Assembly (NCBI RefSeq): GCF_019097595.1
Contig: NC_080732.1
Span: forward strand, 10,959,775-11,023,774
Direction of reading: 5' to 3'
Length of the DNA: 64,000 nucleotides
Origin: Hemibagrus wyckioides
Taxonomy: Eukaryota; Chordata; Actinopteri; Siluriformes; Bagridae
Positions 47,280 to 60,079 of this stretch are shown here, piece by piece. The notes beneath the pieces were generated by a model that saw only the letters and a program-made list of their open reading frames with translations, was not told the DNA's origin and did no database searches. Position 1 is the stretch's first letter, and each line of letters begins with the position of its first letter. The position numbers were made by a program, and so were the translations under genes.

Positions 47280-47284
<5 letters not shown>

Positions 47285-47318
<34 letters not shown>

Positions 47319-47328
47319 CCTCCCTCCT
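47285..47328. repeat. (CT)n(CCT)n microsatellite
   Basis: CT run passing into CCTC units. Confidence 0.94.
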
Positions 47329-47334
47329 TCTTGT

Positions 47335-47590
47335 GTATATCATTATTTCGGTAGCCCATTCTTCAGCGGGTGTGGAGCTTCTCCACACAGAGAGCATATG
47401 CCTTTTGAAAGCAAGGCACCATGCGAGGCAGGCCCAGATGGAGTTAGCCTCCCCATCAATGCAGGACAATGGCGAATGGAAATCAAAGTTAAAGGGGTGC
47501 ATCCAACCCCATTTAGGCCAGACAAAAGCTGCCTGTAGGGGGTGAGTGTGAGGGAGGGGCCGGCCTGGCACTGGAACATGTCACACACCA
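47335..47590. promoter_or_regulatory. Candidate conserved-noncoding-like island
   Basis: Repeat-free mid-GC segment including GGCGAATGGAAATCAAAGTT (47470-47489, a TCF/LEF-like ATCAAAG) and CACCATGCGAGGCAGGCCCA. Frames of 82-139 residues overlap on both strands with no family match, which argues against coding. Confidence 0.27.
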
Positions 47591-47794
47591 TAAAACATCG
47601 TCCTCAGCTGCCCACTCCGTCAAAGGCCCGATAGAGACATGCTGACAGGAGGTACAGTCCCAGCAAAGAGGGAGACATGTGCCCTAATCTCTCTCTCCCT
47701 CTCTCTTGTACCAGAGGGATAATGAACTAAGTAGGACTCTAAGTGTTTACTCTTTAGAACGCTTGACTGATGCTGCAGTGAAACTGTTTATTTA

Positions 47795-47931
<137 letters not shown>

Positions 47932-48407
47932 TCAGTGGAGTATCTGCTCTCTACTATCTGTGCTGTATTATTTTTTTATTCTCTGTTTTAGCAGCTTTGG
48001 GTTCTAATAAAAACCAAGAAAGTCTAGAAAACAAAAAGAGGAAGCAGGAAGATGCATATCCTGCAGTGACCATACTGCTTGCTTTGAACATGCTACAGTG
48101 GGAACTTATAAAACAGTGTGTGTGTGTTAATTAAGGCCTGTGGATAAGCTCTCATTAAAGGAAACACACACCAGCTGGAGCTGTTTGTTAAGATGTCAAT
48201 AAAAGGTGTTTTTTACTCCAGCAAACAAATGCATGAATCAGCTTGCAGAACATGAGGCGTGCCTGATAAAGTTTGTTTTGTTACTATGCATCTATATAGA
48301 TATGTTTCATTGTTTTACTATATGGTCAGTAGAGCAGGGACATGAGAAAGGTTTTGTAATTAGCTAATAAGTTTTTGTTGAATCAACTGCTTGAAGCAGT
48401 TGTGGAC

Positions 48408-48486
48408 CTATACCACACTACACTACACCACACTACACTCTACTACACTATACCACACTACACTACACCACACTACACTCTACTAC
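48408..48486. repeat. 40-bp minisatellite, two copies
   Basis: A 40-bp unit beginning CTATACCACACTACACTACA is repeated head to tail almost perfectly (48408-48447, 48448-48486). The unit is itself built from ACACT/ACACC pentamer-like parts. Confidence 0.93.
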
Positions 48487-48489
48487 AAA

Positions 48490-49620
48490 AAATCTTCATG
48501 TGTTATGTTAATAATATGTAACTAAGACCAGTTTGAACCTATATTAAAATATCCACCATATTTAGTATTATTTTATCTATAGCTCTCCCTTGCATTCTTT
48601 GTTATAAGTAGGAATGTTAAACTATGGGCAGCAATAATGAGCTCTTAATAGACCTTTGACCTCTAAAGGGCATTTTACCCTGTAGAGGCATAAATGTCCC
48701 TAAATAATCTCCCTATTGTTTTGAAATTCAGTTCATCTGCTTTCTGTGACTGGCTGTGACACATCATTATGTGTTTCTGCTGCTAAGACATGACATCAAC
48801 AATAACCATCACCTAATGGTTGTCCTAATCACACTTTCTTTGATTCTGTAGCTCTGTTCTACAGCCCCCGTCTTTTTCTGATTCAGGTGTAAAAAAATGA
48901 TTCCATTTCAGACATCATGCTTGCCACAAAAATGAGTCTCAAATTAGTCCAATTAGTCAGGAGGAGACTGCAGTCCGGATGAATTCACATAAACGTGGTC
49001 AGTGGAAACAGGGTCCCTTTTCAGCCTTCTGCTCCAGTGATTCCCCCCTACACTAGAATGTGCACAGCAAAAGAGGAAATACACACATACACACACACAC
49101 ACACATAAACCCCACTGCAAGCCAATTTGCTTTCCTCGGACAGACGGTTGCACAAGCAGAGGCTGTTAACAAATCAGCATGTGATTATGGTAATATTGCT
49201 GAGATGATTACACATGTGCATAAGAGGAATTAGAACGCACGATAACTTATGCATTCATTTGGACTGCACACAGAGACTACCTTGCATGAAAATAATGCAA
49301 ACAATAAAGATTGTTTCGCTACTTCATGCATCATAAGGCTGAAGCTAAATAATTTGGGTTAATGCAAATGGGTAACCTAAGCCTACTGTGCTGTTTTTCT
49401 CAATGCTCTTTCAACATTTTAGACTGAGAAAATGAAAATGAATCTGTTGTGCACAGTGTGCAGCAAATATGACCTAAATATATAATTGTAATCTATTTGC
49501 AAGCAGACTGCATGTAACATTATATACACACACACACCTGACTAAATGCTATATTGGGTAATATGGATGGGGGAGGCTGGGGAAGCTGATCCAGTTTATC
49601 TACAATGTATAACACCCCCG
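48490..49620. other. Unique intergenic stretch
   Basis: Contains a (CA)n run at 49081-49105. No exon, RNA gene or transposon recognised. Confidence 0.4.
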
Positions 49621-49621
49621 C

Positions 49622-49650
49622 AACACACACACACACACACACACACACAG
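49622..49650. repeat. (CA)n microsatellite
   Basis: CA run of about 13 units. Confidence 0.95.
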
Positions 49651-49719
49651 AGAAACAGTTCTGCATCCAAATCGGAGTATAATGTACCCACTCTGAGCCC
49701 AGTCCAGCCCTTTCCAAAA

Positions 49720-49885
49720 AATGGAGTGGCTTATTCTAAATGACATGTCCCTCAGCAAATTACACCTAATGAAATTACCATCAGACGGTCATTAAAGGAA
49801 CTGGGCTCGACTCAACCAGCACCTGGGCCACGCCGCATGATTCTACACTAACTGCTCAGTCAACAGAGAAGCCACAATAACGGCC
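49720..49885. promoter_or_regulatory. Candidate conserved-noncoding-like island
   Basis: Compact repeat-free block with CACCTAATGAAATTACCATC (49764-49783), GACGGTCATTAAAGGAACTG and GACTCAACCAGCACCTGGGC (E-box CACCTG). Dense ATTA/TAAT cores beside an E-box are typical of neural or mesodermal enhancers. Function inferred. Confidence 0.33.
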
Positions 49886-50489
49886 ATGGCTTGTGTGCAC
49901 ACAGGGGTGGAGAGTGCACGTGTTTGTGTGTTTGTGTGCATGAGTATGGGTGAGCCAGAAAGACATACATTATGTCCTGCTTGTTCCTACACACTCCAGG
50001 ACCAACTCAAGCAAGAGAAGCAAAGTAAACTACCCAGCACATACCAAAGCACTTATTCTGTTTGTCACGATTTGCGTAAAACCTTTTGTCAGCCATTTCA
50101 GTCCCATTTGAAAAAAAAAGCAACATTCATTCACAAATACAAATTTTTGCATTGTATCAAAACAAAAACAAACTTTTTGCAAGTACATTTGAAATATATG
50201 TGACTGTTTTTGCCTTACAGTATGTGCACCATTTTGTGAGATACATTTTAAAGGTTGGAAGGCATTTTGACATTTTTTAAACACATCTTTTTGATGGCTG
50301 TTGAAGTCATGTATAGAGGTCAAATAATATAAAAAAAAAGCAGACATGGCTTAGATTTTGGTGCCAAATCAAGGTGAATGTCTGTTTTTTTCCTGTATGA
50401 TGGAATTTATTATGTCCCTGAGTGACCTTAGATACAGAAAATAATTAATTCCATTTTCATATGTTAGCTGATGCTGAACTTTGTCCCTC

Positions 50490-50740
50490 ATTGCCTTTTG
50501 ATTCAAATTAATATCATTTTATTTACATAATGCTTTTCCAAATAGACACTTTCACAAAGCAGCTTTACAGAAACCCAGATTTTCTTTTACTTTTACATCT
50601 CTAATAAGCAAACCAGAGGTAAAAATGGCAAGGAAAAATCTGGTGACATAAGGAAGAGTCCTTCAGAAGAAACTAGGCTTTCAGTGAATCCATCATAATG
50701 TGACACCAGATAATGTGATTATAAATCATTTCATTAAAAG
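50490..50740 (-). repeat. Dispersed repeat with GCTTTGAGACAATG-type 3' tail, antisense
   Basis: TTCAAATTAATATCATTTTA, AATAGACACTTTCACAAAGC, AGCTTTACAGAAACCC, AATAAGCAAACCAGAGGTAA, GGCAAGGAAAAATCTGGTGA and GTGACACCAGATAATGTGAT match the reverse complement of the copy at 40570-40885 in order and spacing. Nearly complete. Confidence 0.6.
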
Positions 50741-51371
50741 CAACTGTTTTGGGGAAGTAAAATCTTTCTAGTACCCTCTCCATTTTTTCAGCCACTGCTC
50801 CTCTTCTCAGGCACAGGTTTGGATGATTTCCATCCAAATTGTCGTACAACGTCTGGCTTTGTAAGTGATAGAGATTCCTTTTGCAACCAATCAGCATTAG
50901 TTTGACTCAAGACACAGCAGAGTTGTAGAATGGTTAGCTTCTCAGCATAGCTCTGCAAGTTACTAATACTCACAGATCCCTTCTTTGCTGAAATTTGTGC
51001 TTCTGACACGGGATGGCATTTGTAAAATATGTAGATATTCTATTGGATATATGCATTTTAATCATAAGTAAGTAGAGGACTTGATCAGCAAAAGGAATTC
51101 TGACCTATTATTCTCTCACACAGTTCAAAATAAGGTAGATTACATGTGTGTGATTCACTCACTCACCTCTGGATGTATGCCCATGGCAAGAGCAGCTGCT
51201 TTGCGGCTTGGTGGAGCTGGAATGTTTTTGATAGGGTAGTGCAGAAGGGATTATTGGAGCCCAGATTTTTTACCTCCTCAAGCAACCGTTAAAGTGATAC
51301 AATTGAGAGAAAGAAAATGTGCCTATTTCCCTGTCTGCCTGTCTGTCTCTTGTTTTCTATTGCACACCTAC

Positions 51372-51394
51372 ATGTGTGTGTGTGTGTGTGTGTA
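51372..51394. repeat. (GT)n microsatellite
   Basis: Short GT run. GT-rich imperfect DNA continues to about 51490. Confidence 0.92.
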
Positions 51395-51629
51395 TGGGGG
51401 GGTCTTTGGTGTGTCTGTGGTGTGCACACGTGTGTGATGTATATGTGGAATGTTAGCCTGTGTGTAGTGTGTTTGGTGTGTGCATGTGTGGTAGCTGACA
51501 GCAGATGGTGTTTTAATAAAGTCCAGTAGGAATATGTGTGTGAGTCAACAGACAGGTCTGTGCCAGCTCAGTAATTGCTGGGCACTGTTACAGCTCCTCA
51601 GCCGGGCCGAGGTGGAAGGGGGTCCCAAC

Positions 51630-51743
51630 ACACACATGCACATGCACATGCACACACACACACACACACACACACGCACATGCACACACACACATACACA
51701 CGCACACATATACACACACACATGCACATTTACACACACAAGC
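51630..51743. repeat. (CA)n microsatellite with CATG/CGCA variants
   Basis: CA array of about 110 bp with regular ATGCACA and CGCACA variants. Frames on both strands are histidine/threonine or valine/cysteine repeat translations. Confidence 0.96.
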
Positions 51744-52426
51744 AATTGTGTAGAGGTTGAATGAGAAGGATCTCAGTAGAGTACATAGACATTCAAAGGC
51801 AAGCAGATGAACAGAACTTTAGGTCAACTTTAGTTTTTTAGAATTCTCTCTCAACCAAACACACACCATCTTGCAGCTGGAGCCAAAAAATCACAGCTGC
51901 TCCAGTGAAAGCGGATGGAATGCATGTGGAGATGAACAACGCAGGAAAGGGCAAAGGAGTACAGAGAGAAGGTGCAGACTGGAGGAGAGACAGAGGGGAC
52001 GTTTAGATTCAAAGCATCAGATCACTGGAGTAATAAGGACTGGGTTCAGTTTAGTTCAGTTAGTCCTGCTGCATACACAAACCTCTGAAATCATTAAGAG
52101 GCATTATGTGCCAACTCACCCACTTCCTGTTTTGAACCATCACACTCACATCAGTGAGTTTATTCACACACCAAAGCTGACATAAAGATAAACACAAACA
52201 TAAAGGTTCATTGCTGTAACTTCATGATTATAACAATGCAATGTCCATCAGCAGAAATGTAACTGTATGATCTATCAGTGTCAAAACATCCAAATGCTGA
52301 GAGGCAATAACAATTTCACATGGATTCTAAATGTCTGAGTGTGGCTGTGTAGATTCCACTGATTCCAATAATAGAATGTTTTGATACTTTATCTATGTTC
52401 TAATGTGCTAGCGTGTGTAAGAAAGA

Positions 52427-52453
52427 AGGAGAGAGAGAGAGAGAGAGAGAGAA
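52427..52453. repeat. (GA)n microsatellite
   Basis: Short GA run. Confidence 0.93.
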
Positions 52454-52599
52454 AATTTGCATGCATGTTGAGTTTTATGCCTAAGAAGAGCCTCATTAAC
52501 CTGCAGCCTGTAATCCTATCACTCACTACAAAGACAGATTTACCATCAGCTTTATCTGTAGATGTTTTAATTCTGCTGTTCATTTCATAAACACTTAAT

Positions 52600-52681
52600 A
52601 CTACTACTACTACTACTACTAATAATAAAAATAATAATAATAACCATCATCACCATCATCATAATCATCATCATCATCATG
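52600..52681. repeat. (ACT)n(AAT)n(ATC)n compound triplet repeat
   Basis: Three related triplet blocks in succession, similar in texture to the longer tract at 18121-18680. Confidence 0.94.
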
Positions 52682-52719
52682 TACTATTCTAAAAAAAAGT
52701 CACTAAGAAAAAGGAATAA

Positions 52720-53115
52720 CGTGAACTACATTTCAGAATGTTATTATATACATATATGGAGCTGCACAATGTTTTCAACCTTCCCAAGTTCCCCAACATC
52801 ATTTTACTGCTATGCTCCTTCCATCTAGGTGGTGAAATGAATTTTCCCAAGATGTCCAAAGAGCTGTCAGTATCTGTCTTCAAACAACGATTAAAGACCA
52901 AAATCTCCAAGAAGTACTTAAATTTGCACTTATTAATTTTAAAAACTGCTTTATAGCCTTTCACACTATAATATTTCCCCAACAGGGTTTTGGATTGGTA
53001 ATACTCTTAGTCCCTGGCCTAGTGAAGCAGTAATAGAATTCAAAGCACTTCTGTAAGTAGCACTGGATAACGTGGTCACCTGAATGGAATAAATATGAAT
53101 GTAAATTGTACAGCA
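52720..53115 (+). repeat. Old dispersed repeat with FKQRLKT remnant and GTAAGT..CTGGATAA tail
   Basis: A remnant frame reads SVFKQRLKTKI, resembling the F-K-x-R-L-K-T segment seen near the 3' end of a common fish retroelement-like repeat. About 170 bp on, GCACTTCTGTAAGTAGCACT (53046-53065) and GGATAACG, then AAATATGAATGTAAA, match its tail (GCACTTGTAAGTCGCTCTGG, GGATAAGAGCGTCTGC, TAAATGTAAATG). Frames are broken. Consensus is recalled, and I do not name the family. Confidence 0.5.
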
Positions 53116-53427
53116 GTTCACCAGTATGACTGGATAAGTCTTAAAATTCCAATTTTAGCAAAAGTTTAAAAACATTACTGGTCTACACTTTGGGCTGTGT
53201 TTTGGCATGACAACATGCAATACTCTAACAATATTAGTGTTTTTGGCAATAAAAACCCTGTTCCGTCTCACTGACATACTGTCTATATATGTAATGCTGG
53301 ACAACATGATTGTTAAAAAGTTAAAAAGAGGCCACTGTATACAATGAATTGCACATTATATTTTTATAAATCCTACCTGGAGCCACTGCTCTCATATTGA
53401 CATAGCTTTTTATGACTCAGAACTTTG

Positions 53428-53473
53428 CTACAGTAAATTAATTAAGATTACTACAGTAAATTAATTAAGATAA
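53428..53473. repeat. 23-bp tandem duplication
   Basis: CTACAGTAAATTAATTAAGA occurs twice with period 23 (53428 and 53451), each copy holding a TTAATTAA palindrome. Confidence 0.93.
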
Positions 53474-53479
53474 GATTAT

Positions 53480-55200
53480 TTTTATCTTGTTATAAAAGAG
53501 CCTTACTCATTCAAAATGATGCTGATTATTCAAGAAACTATTAATTGCCAGCCTCCAAATAGGGCAATCACAGATGAGAACATTTTTTCACCAAATCTAC
53601 CTGGAACTTTCCAAACACTGGCCTGAGGCAGTTTCTAAAATAAAACTTCAAATGCTCCTGACAGCTTTTGCTGATAAGCACAACAGCACCCTTTGTTCAT
53701 GTCTAAACATGGCTCCTCTCTCTGACACTGTGAACCCATATCAAACCCTCAGTCCTGCATACTTTTGGACCTGAAGTATCCTTAGAGGCCCCTTAGGGCA
53801 GGGAGAGATCAGGAACCAGGCTAAGAGAAGTTGAGTTATGAGAGAGCTGACACAAGCATCACACAAACACTTTGGAACTAAGCAGTCTCTCTCCTGAGCC
53901 ACTGAGACTCACTTCTGCGGTGCAGTGTCCATTTGCTTTTAGCCAGCCTTTCAGACTAGCCTGCCCAGAAGGTCCAAGCCTACACCATCAATCTTGCAGT
54001 CCAAAGGAAAGAGGGAGGAGATGCAGGGAGGCACTTCTTTCTGTTTAAGCAAAGGAGGAAGAGGTGGAAGTGGGTCAGGAGCTCCAGAGCGAAGCGAGAG
54101 CAGCTGCCCGGAGCCGAAAAGCCACCTCCAGGTAGAGTCATAGCCCTCACCCTTTTACCCAGCTCTGGAGACAAGGCAGCTGGCCAGGGCCTTGAGACGG
54201 AGCTGTGCGGTCACATGACTGCTAGAGACCACTGAGGTCACATGACCCGCAATGCCATGGGCATCCAGCCAAGATTCCAACACTGAAAACTTCAATTGAC
54301 CCACAGTCCTTAGGCAGCTGGTCATTCTGTCCAAGAAAAATATATTTAGGATATTACTGAGTGGGATATGTGCTGTAAGTGCAGTTATACAACAAGGTCA
54401 GATGTTGAGTTCAAACATTCTTGAACAGGTTCAAAGAACAACTTGAGGGAAAAAAAACAGTTCTAAATGAGTGAGAGTGTTATACCCTAATAATGTAAGA
54501 GCCTAATATTATGCAAAGTGTGACACTGCATAATCAAATATTAAGATATTCAGCCAACATTACAAACATACATCCTGATTAACGAATGTGTGTGTGTTTT
54601 TCCATATATAACCCCAGACTTCCTGTTAGCTGTACAGAGCACACTTGGCGTTACTGAAGTCTGAAATAATAATGTGCTGAAAACCATTTAATTATTACAT
54701 AGCACATTAAATAAAATCTTTTCAAAAATCATTTGAAATTACATGATACAGTTTTGAGATGTTAAAAAATCAGAATCATAAGTACATATTTTACATCATT
54801 TCAAACAGATTTGAAATTACTGCATATATATGAACCATCCTGGATTCCCATGGAAAAGTCCATGATTTCAGAGTGTGCAACAAATAATACAATTTTGAGT
54901 TCTAATCAAATATCAAATTGTCTACACTGATGATCAACACACTACTCTATGCTGACAGGCTAGCTACTCAAGCTACACATCTGCTCGTTGGCAAAAGTTA
55001 GCTTTTAATAAAAATTTTTAGTAGAACATAAAAACTGTGATTTGGTAAAATGCTAAGTGTGAGCATTGTGAAAGCACTGACCTTTCCCTGAATTATTTAT
55101 TATTTAACTTATTTATTTATTTATTTATTGACATAGACATAATTAAATATAAAAAATAATTTAAATTATTCTTCTTCAGCATCCAAACCTTATATGTAAA
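53480..55200. other. Unique intergenic stretch
   Basis: A mid-GC patch at 53990-54260 (with GCGAAGCGAGAGCAGCTGCC) is more complex than its surroundings. No exon, RNA gene or repeat recognised elsewhere. Confidence 0.4.
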
Positions 55201-55214
55201 TGATATGTTTGGAT

Positions 55215-55216
<2 letters not shown>

Positions 55217-55294
<78 letters not shown>
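55217..55294. repeat. (AAAT)n microsatellite
   Basis: About 19 perfect units. The 61-residue phenylalanine/isoleucine/tyrosine frame is its translation. Confidence 0.97.
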
Positions 55295-55479
55295 AATCCC
55301 AATAGGTATGTAAAAGCATGATTGGACTTTTACAAGGGGGTGAATGATCACCTTCCCTTCCCCCTCCATCTGAGCTTAATATATAAAAATATACAGTTTA
55401 GCCTCTGTAATATACTATAGTTTATTTTATGAACAATGCTGCATGATGAAATAAACTAAGCCATCATTATTGGTGTAAA

Positions 55480-55540
55480 TAGAGAGAGAGAGAGAGAGAG
55501 AGACAGAAACAGAGACAGACATACAGAGAGACAGAGAGAA
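55480..55540. repeat. (GA)n microsatellite, imperfect
   Basis: GA run followed by GACAGAAACAGAGACAGAC variants. Confidence 0.93.
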
Positions 55541-55544
55541 TAAA

Positions 55545-56720
55545 AGACAGCGACTTTAAATGTAATTTTTCTGGTCAGCTAGGTCAGGGCAGGGGTCAAA
55601 CCCAATGTTAGATAGTTAGATTATGTGATGAATGAAATGTAAAAGCAAATACTATCTTACTGTGTAACCTTTAAACTTCTTAATCCATTCTTTTCTAGAG
55701 ATGTGAAAATGTAGCCACTGTGTCTGTAGGCTACATATGCCATCACAGGGAAGTAGAGAGGGGAAAGCTTTCAACATTTTTAACATTTGATCCTACCTGT
55801 TACTTTACCAACAGCCATTATCTGTTTTCTGATATGTGTTTATGCCTGCTTCTGCAAGAAAAGAATTTTCAACCAGAGCACATTATTGACATCTATGAAG
55901 AGGAAGAAAAATAAGGCGGAGTGATTATTAATAATTGCGGAGGAAGCGGCTGTAACAGTTTGTTGTCAGTGTTATTTTAGTTGTTGTGTCACTGGTGCAG
56001 GTTGAGCTCCCTGTCAGAGGTACACAGCCTGGAGGTGCACATGGATGTAATTTCATCAAGATGACTTTTTACCACAAATCATATAAAAGACTCTGCATGA
56101 GAAAGAAGAGTGTAAGAGAGAAGAAAACTGAGAGCTGGGAAAAACACATAAACACTAACAGTATAATATTAGTGATATTAGCAAAGCGCCAAAGTCTGCC
56201 AAAAGACTAGCTGTGTAGAAAAACATGTTTGTTGGATGTAACAGTTTTTGTACCTCTGCAATTGCAATTGTCTTTTTTTTAAATACTGTGTTTTGCCTTC
56301 ATTCTTATGGTTTACTTTAGCAATAGTCAGAGATAGAGCATGGTTCTTTCAGACATTTACATGGTTCTTTCTGGGACTTGCAGTGATTATGTTCCCTGGA
56401 CTGCATTCCCACATGTTTCCCACACCTGGAAATGTTCCACTGCCGTCCTTCATAGAGCTGCTATCAACTTCTATTGTTAAAAAGCAGTGTGGATCAACTT
56501 AGACAGATTTATCAGATCTAATGCAGTGTCTAATGTTCATTTTTGTGAGTTTGAGACTTCACTGAGGTTGCACTGGATTCTTGTGAAATAAAAACGGTTC
56601 CCATCTGACTGTTGAGAAGAAAAAAAGATTATTGTCTGTGTGAGCTACGGAGGCAATAAATTTGCCTTTCATGCACTATTGTAAGTCAGTTTGACTGTGT
56701 AACAGTCAGCATAGTCATGG
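55545..56720. other. Unique intergenic stretch
   Basis: Several frames of 64-84 residues occur without protein-family features. No repeat family recognised. Confidence 0.4.
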
Positions 56721-56723
56721 GAC

Positions 56724-56740
56724 TGTGTGTGTGTGTGTGT

Positions 56741-56772
<32 letters not shown>
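56724..56772. repeat. (GT)n microsatellite
   Basis: GT run of about 24 units with one TAT interruption. A CA run follows at 56891-56914, making an inverted pair about 120 bp apart. Confidence 0.96.
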
Positions 56773-56776
<4 letters not shown>

Positions 56777-57210
56777 CATACAGTGTATGAAGAACATCTG
56801 TCTTCACTCTACTAAACACTGTTTTCAGCAATGCTTCACAAGAGGCTGTGTTCAGAATCTACTCTTCTGGAAGTGTCTTCCGAAATAAGTGCACACACAC
56901 ACACACACACACACAAGGGCAGTCATGTGTCCACTAGAGTGTAGTTTGTAGCTCATATTCAGTGTGCTTTCCCATGATTCCTTCTGCTTCACCAGTATAT
57001 TGGAATTCATCATCATCAAAAAAAAGAGCAAACAAATGCACATGAAGCTTATTATAGCACTGTTTTATCACAGCATGCCATAGACACAAGACAGATGTAA
57101 GCATTACTGGTGCTGGAGAATAAAAAAAGAATAAAATATGCAACCAAAAATATCAGTCACAATGTGTACGACTGTGTAAGGTTTAAATGAATGAACAAAT
57201 GAATGAACAA

Positions 57211-57289
<79 letters not shown>
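57211..57289. repeat. (AAAG)n microsatellite
   Basis: About 20 perfect GAAA/AAAG units, a pure polypurine tract on the + strand. Confidence 0.98.
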
Positions 57290-57299
57290 GATTTAGCTG

Positions 57300-58190
57300 A
57301 GAGAAGCAGCTTTGATTTCATAAACACTTAATAGAGAAAAGCTGATGGTTATATTTTATAACATTACAGCAAATGAACACTACATTAGATATCACACCCT
57401 GTGCACTGTGCACTATACTTACTGTAAACTGGTACAAGCTCCGTCATCATCCAAGGTCTGTACATATTCCAACCCACAACAAGCCATGCACCAAGAATAT
57501 TTACAGAAAACACACACTAGACTTTAAGCCATTCTCCTGAATGTATTTTGCCTGTTATGTGAGATGTGAAAGCCCTGAAGACAAACCACACGAATAATAT
57601 GCAAATAAATAAATGGAAAGTTTTAGGCATTTTTGCTAATATTGATCACGATACACGCTTGTGTTTTATTTTACAGTACAGTACACACATGCCGCTACAT
57701 CAGACAAGTATGGGATACATAGTGAAATACATGTAAGTGTTTGGCAAATTATTCATTGCACAATATAAATAATGCAATACTTTACAAAGTTTATAAGTAC
57801 AGAGTAACAAATATACAGTATACATTATTATACAAGCTTACAGGAATAGTATTAGGTAACAACTACACTGCTATATCTGACTTACAGGGCAGGTGACACA
57901 TGTCTGATACAGCCTTTAACATGAAAGACATTAAACACCTGAAAATAAATGCTTACTTTTCTTTTTTAATTCTTTTTGATGTTGTTGTTTTTTATATACA
58001 GTAGTACTTACTTCCTTTTTTTCTATTTGCATTTACACTAAATGTTATTTGTAGAAGGCTCATATTTGCTGACTCAATTCAGAGCAGTTTATTGCACTAT
58101 AGTACCAAGCAGTGCTGTACATACAGAATCATTTTCACATAAGTCACTAAGTACTGGAATGTGCCAGACATTAGCTGTAATTACATACGT
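57300..58190. other. AT-rich unique sequence
   Basis: No exon, RNA gene or transposon end recognised. Confidence 0.4.
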
Positions 58191-58197
58191 TTTATCT

Positions 58198-58494
58198 AGG
58201 GCAGCGCAGTGGCACAGTGGCTGGTGTTGCTGCCTCACAGCTCCAGGATCTCTTGAGTTACTGTCTGCTTGAATTCTGCATGCTCTTCACATGAATCTCC
58301 TGCCCACATTACAGGTAGGTGGACTGGTTACTCAGTGTGTGAATCTGTGTGTGCATGGTGCCCTGTGGTGGACTGGTGTCTCTGCTATCACTGGAGTGTC
58401 ATCACTTTGCCCTTTGCCCAGGTTTCCTGGAATTTTCCTTGCAACCCTTACCAGCAAAAAGGGACTAGCAATGTTGAATGAAACAATTAATGTA

Positions 58495-58551
<57 letters not shown>
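58198..58551 (+). mobile_element. tRNA-like SINE, sense, with (AAT)n tail
   Basis: The head GGGCAGCGCAGTGGCACAGT and GCTGCCTCACAGCTCCAGGA are close to the family consensus I recall. GTTACTGTCTGC, GCATGCTCTTCACATG, CTGTGGTGGACTGGTGTCTC, TTGCCCAGGTTTCCTGGAAT and TTACCAGCAAAAAGGGACTA follow in order, and AATGTTGAATGAA is the tail core. The element continues into an (AAT)n run at 58495-58551. This is the best-preserved of the five copies in the window. Confidence 0.68.
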
Positions 58552-58597
58552 CAGGTATTTACTACAGAAAGAAAATCCAGTCACATCATGACAAAGT

Positions 58598-58629
58598 TTT
58601 ATTTATTTATTTATTTATTTATTTATTTT
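58598..58629. repeat. (TTTA)n microsatellite
   Basis: Eight TTTA units. Confidence 0.94.
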
Positions 58630-58755
58630 CTAGCATTCGCTTTCTTAAATCACAGTACATCATTTTACAAAATATCTACAATATCTACAATCGTCAATCG
58701 TCAAACCGTCAGCTAATCTAGATAAGGAAATGACACTCTCTGCTATTCTTGCAGG

Positions 58756-58784
58756 GGCCTGTGTGTGTGTGTGTGTGTGTGTGA
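58756..58784. repeat. (GT)n microsatellite
   Basis: Short GT run. Confidence 0.94.
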
Positions 58785-59227
58785 ATAGTGCTAATTTTCA
58801 TTGCAGTGATAAAAATAAATAGACTGGACTTGGGGCTGAAGGGTGGGTGCATGTGTGTGTGTGTGAGACAGAGGGCTCACAGAGCATTACACTTATGGGC
58901 AGTGACAGGAGCTCATCAATGTCAGCCGTCTGAGAACTGGGCTTTGATGGAAATGACTGTAACTGCGAGCCAATGTCACAGATGGATCTGTGTTGACAAG
59001 GATTGTATTCAAGGGCACAATGAGACTCATTCTTAAACTTTTCCCCCTCTTAATTGTTGGAGGAGACTTGTGAGGGCAGGTCTAGATGACTGAGGCATGA
59101 TGGGTCAAATGTCTATGATTGTGTTGAGAATAATTAGGCTTTACACTGATTATGCCTGGAATTCGTAAATGACAGGGAAATATTAGCGTAGTTGGAAAAG
59201 AAAAAATGTTGAGCAGAAACAAGCAAG

Positions 59228-59283
59228 TACTGATTGACTGACTGATTGACTGTTTGATTGATTGATTGATTGATTGAATGATT
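59228..59283. repeat. (ATTG)n microsatellite, imperfect
   Basis: TGATTGAC variants leading into clean ATTG units. The serine/glutamine/asparagine-rich antisense frame derives from it. Confidence 0.93.
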
Positions 59284-59370
59284 TATATGCAAGTGTGAAA
59301 TTTATGTAATATTGCTTCCAGAAGCTTGATGGTAGTCTAAGAGGTGTATTCAGTCTGTGAGAACTACTTG

Positions 59371-59375
<5 letters not shown>

Positions 59376-59442
<67 letters not shown>
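59376..59442. repeat. (GT)n microsatellite
   Basis: GT run of about 33 units with one TAT interruption. Confidence 0.97.
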
Positions 59443-59447
<5 letters not shown>

Positions 59448-59507
59448 ACTAGCCTTCTGATCTGTTTCTCAGAGTTTGATATCTGGTTTGTGCTGGAATT
59501 GAAGTAG

Positions 59508-59521
59508 CCACTAGGTGGCGC
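59508..59521 (+). promoter_or_regulatory. Candidate CTCF core motif
   Basis: CCACTAGGTGGCGC fits all 14 positions of CCASYAGRKGGCRS. It lies just left of the island-rich 60-64 kb region and on the same strand as the core at 11580, so the two are not a convergent pair. Occupancy is inferred. Confidence 0.45.
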
Positions 59522-60079
59522 ATTGGTACAGTGATTGTTTTCCCCATGACACAGTACATTGTCACAGTAATGACTATAACACCATGCATATCCTTCACCT
59601 AAACAATTACCAGTAACACCACACCCCAGTGCTTCTAAATACACGTTTTAGCTTAGTTACTACTTAGCTTATCTTACACTGTGAGGAAGTAACTCAAAAC
59701 TAGTCAACTAAATCAACTCCATCAAACCGCATTAGGGGTCGGGATGTAAGGCATGTTTACATTAAGAGCTGATGATAATTAAATTTCCTATCGGTACAAG
59801 GCTAAATAATCATGCAAAATAAAGAGAAAAATATACAGTAACAATCTGTGGTTATATATAAGCCTCTAGCCAGAAGCAATGCACTCCAGGAAGTTCTTTT
59901 ACATGGCTTTGGATGCTTATTGGTCCAGTGTTTGTTAATTTTCTCAAGACATGTATTTAACCACACAAACAAGTCAGCACCTTCGGCAACAGCTATTCTG
60001 ATCTCAGGCGCACAACCGACCTTGTGAGACCTGCAATGCCAAGCCTAGCTGGCAGGCGCTAGAAGCCAGGATGGCTAGA

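Noticed and set aside
50808..50845. Small hairpin TTTGGATG...CATCCAAA
   Set aside because: An 8-bp stem is expected by chance in 64 kb and nothing else marks it as an RNA gene or terminus.
58291..58716. 141-residue frame with a run of asparagines
   Set aside because: It runs through the SINE, the (AAT)n tail and a TTTA repeat; no domain and no conserved start.
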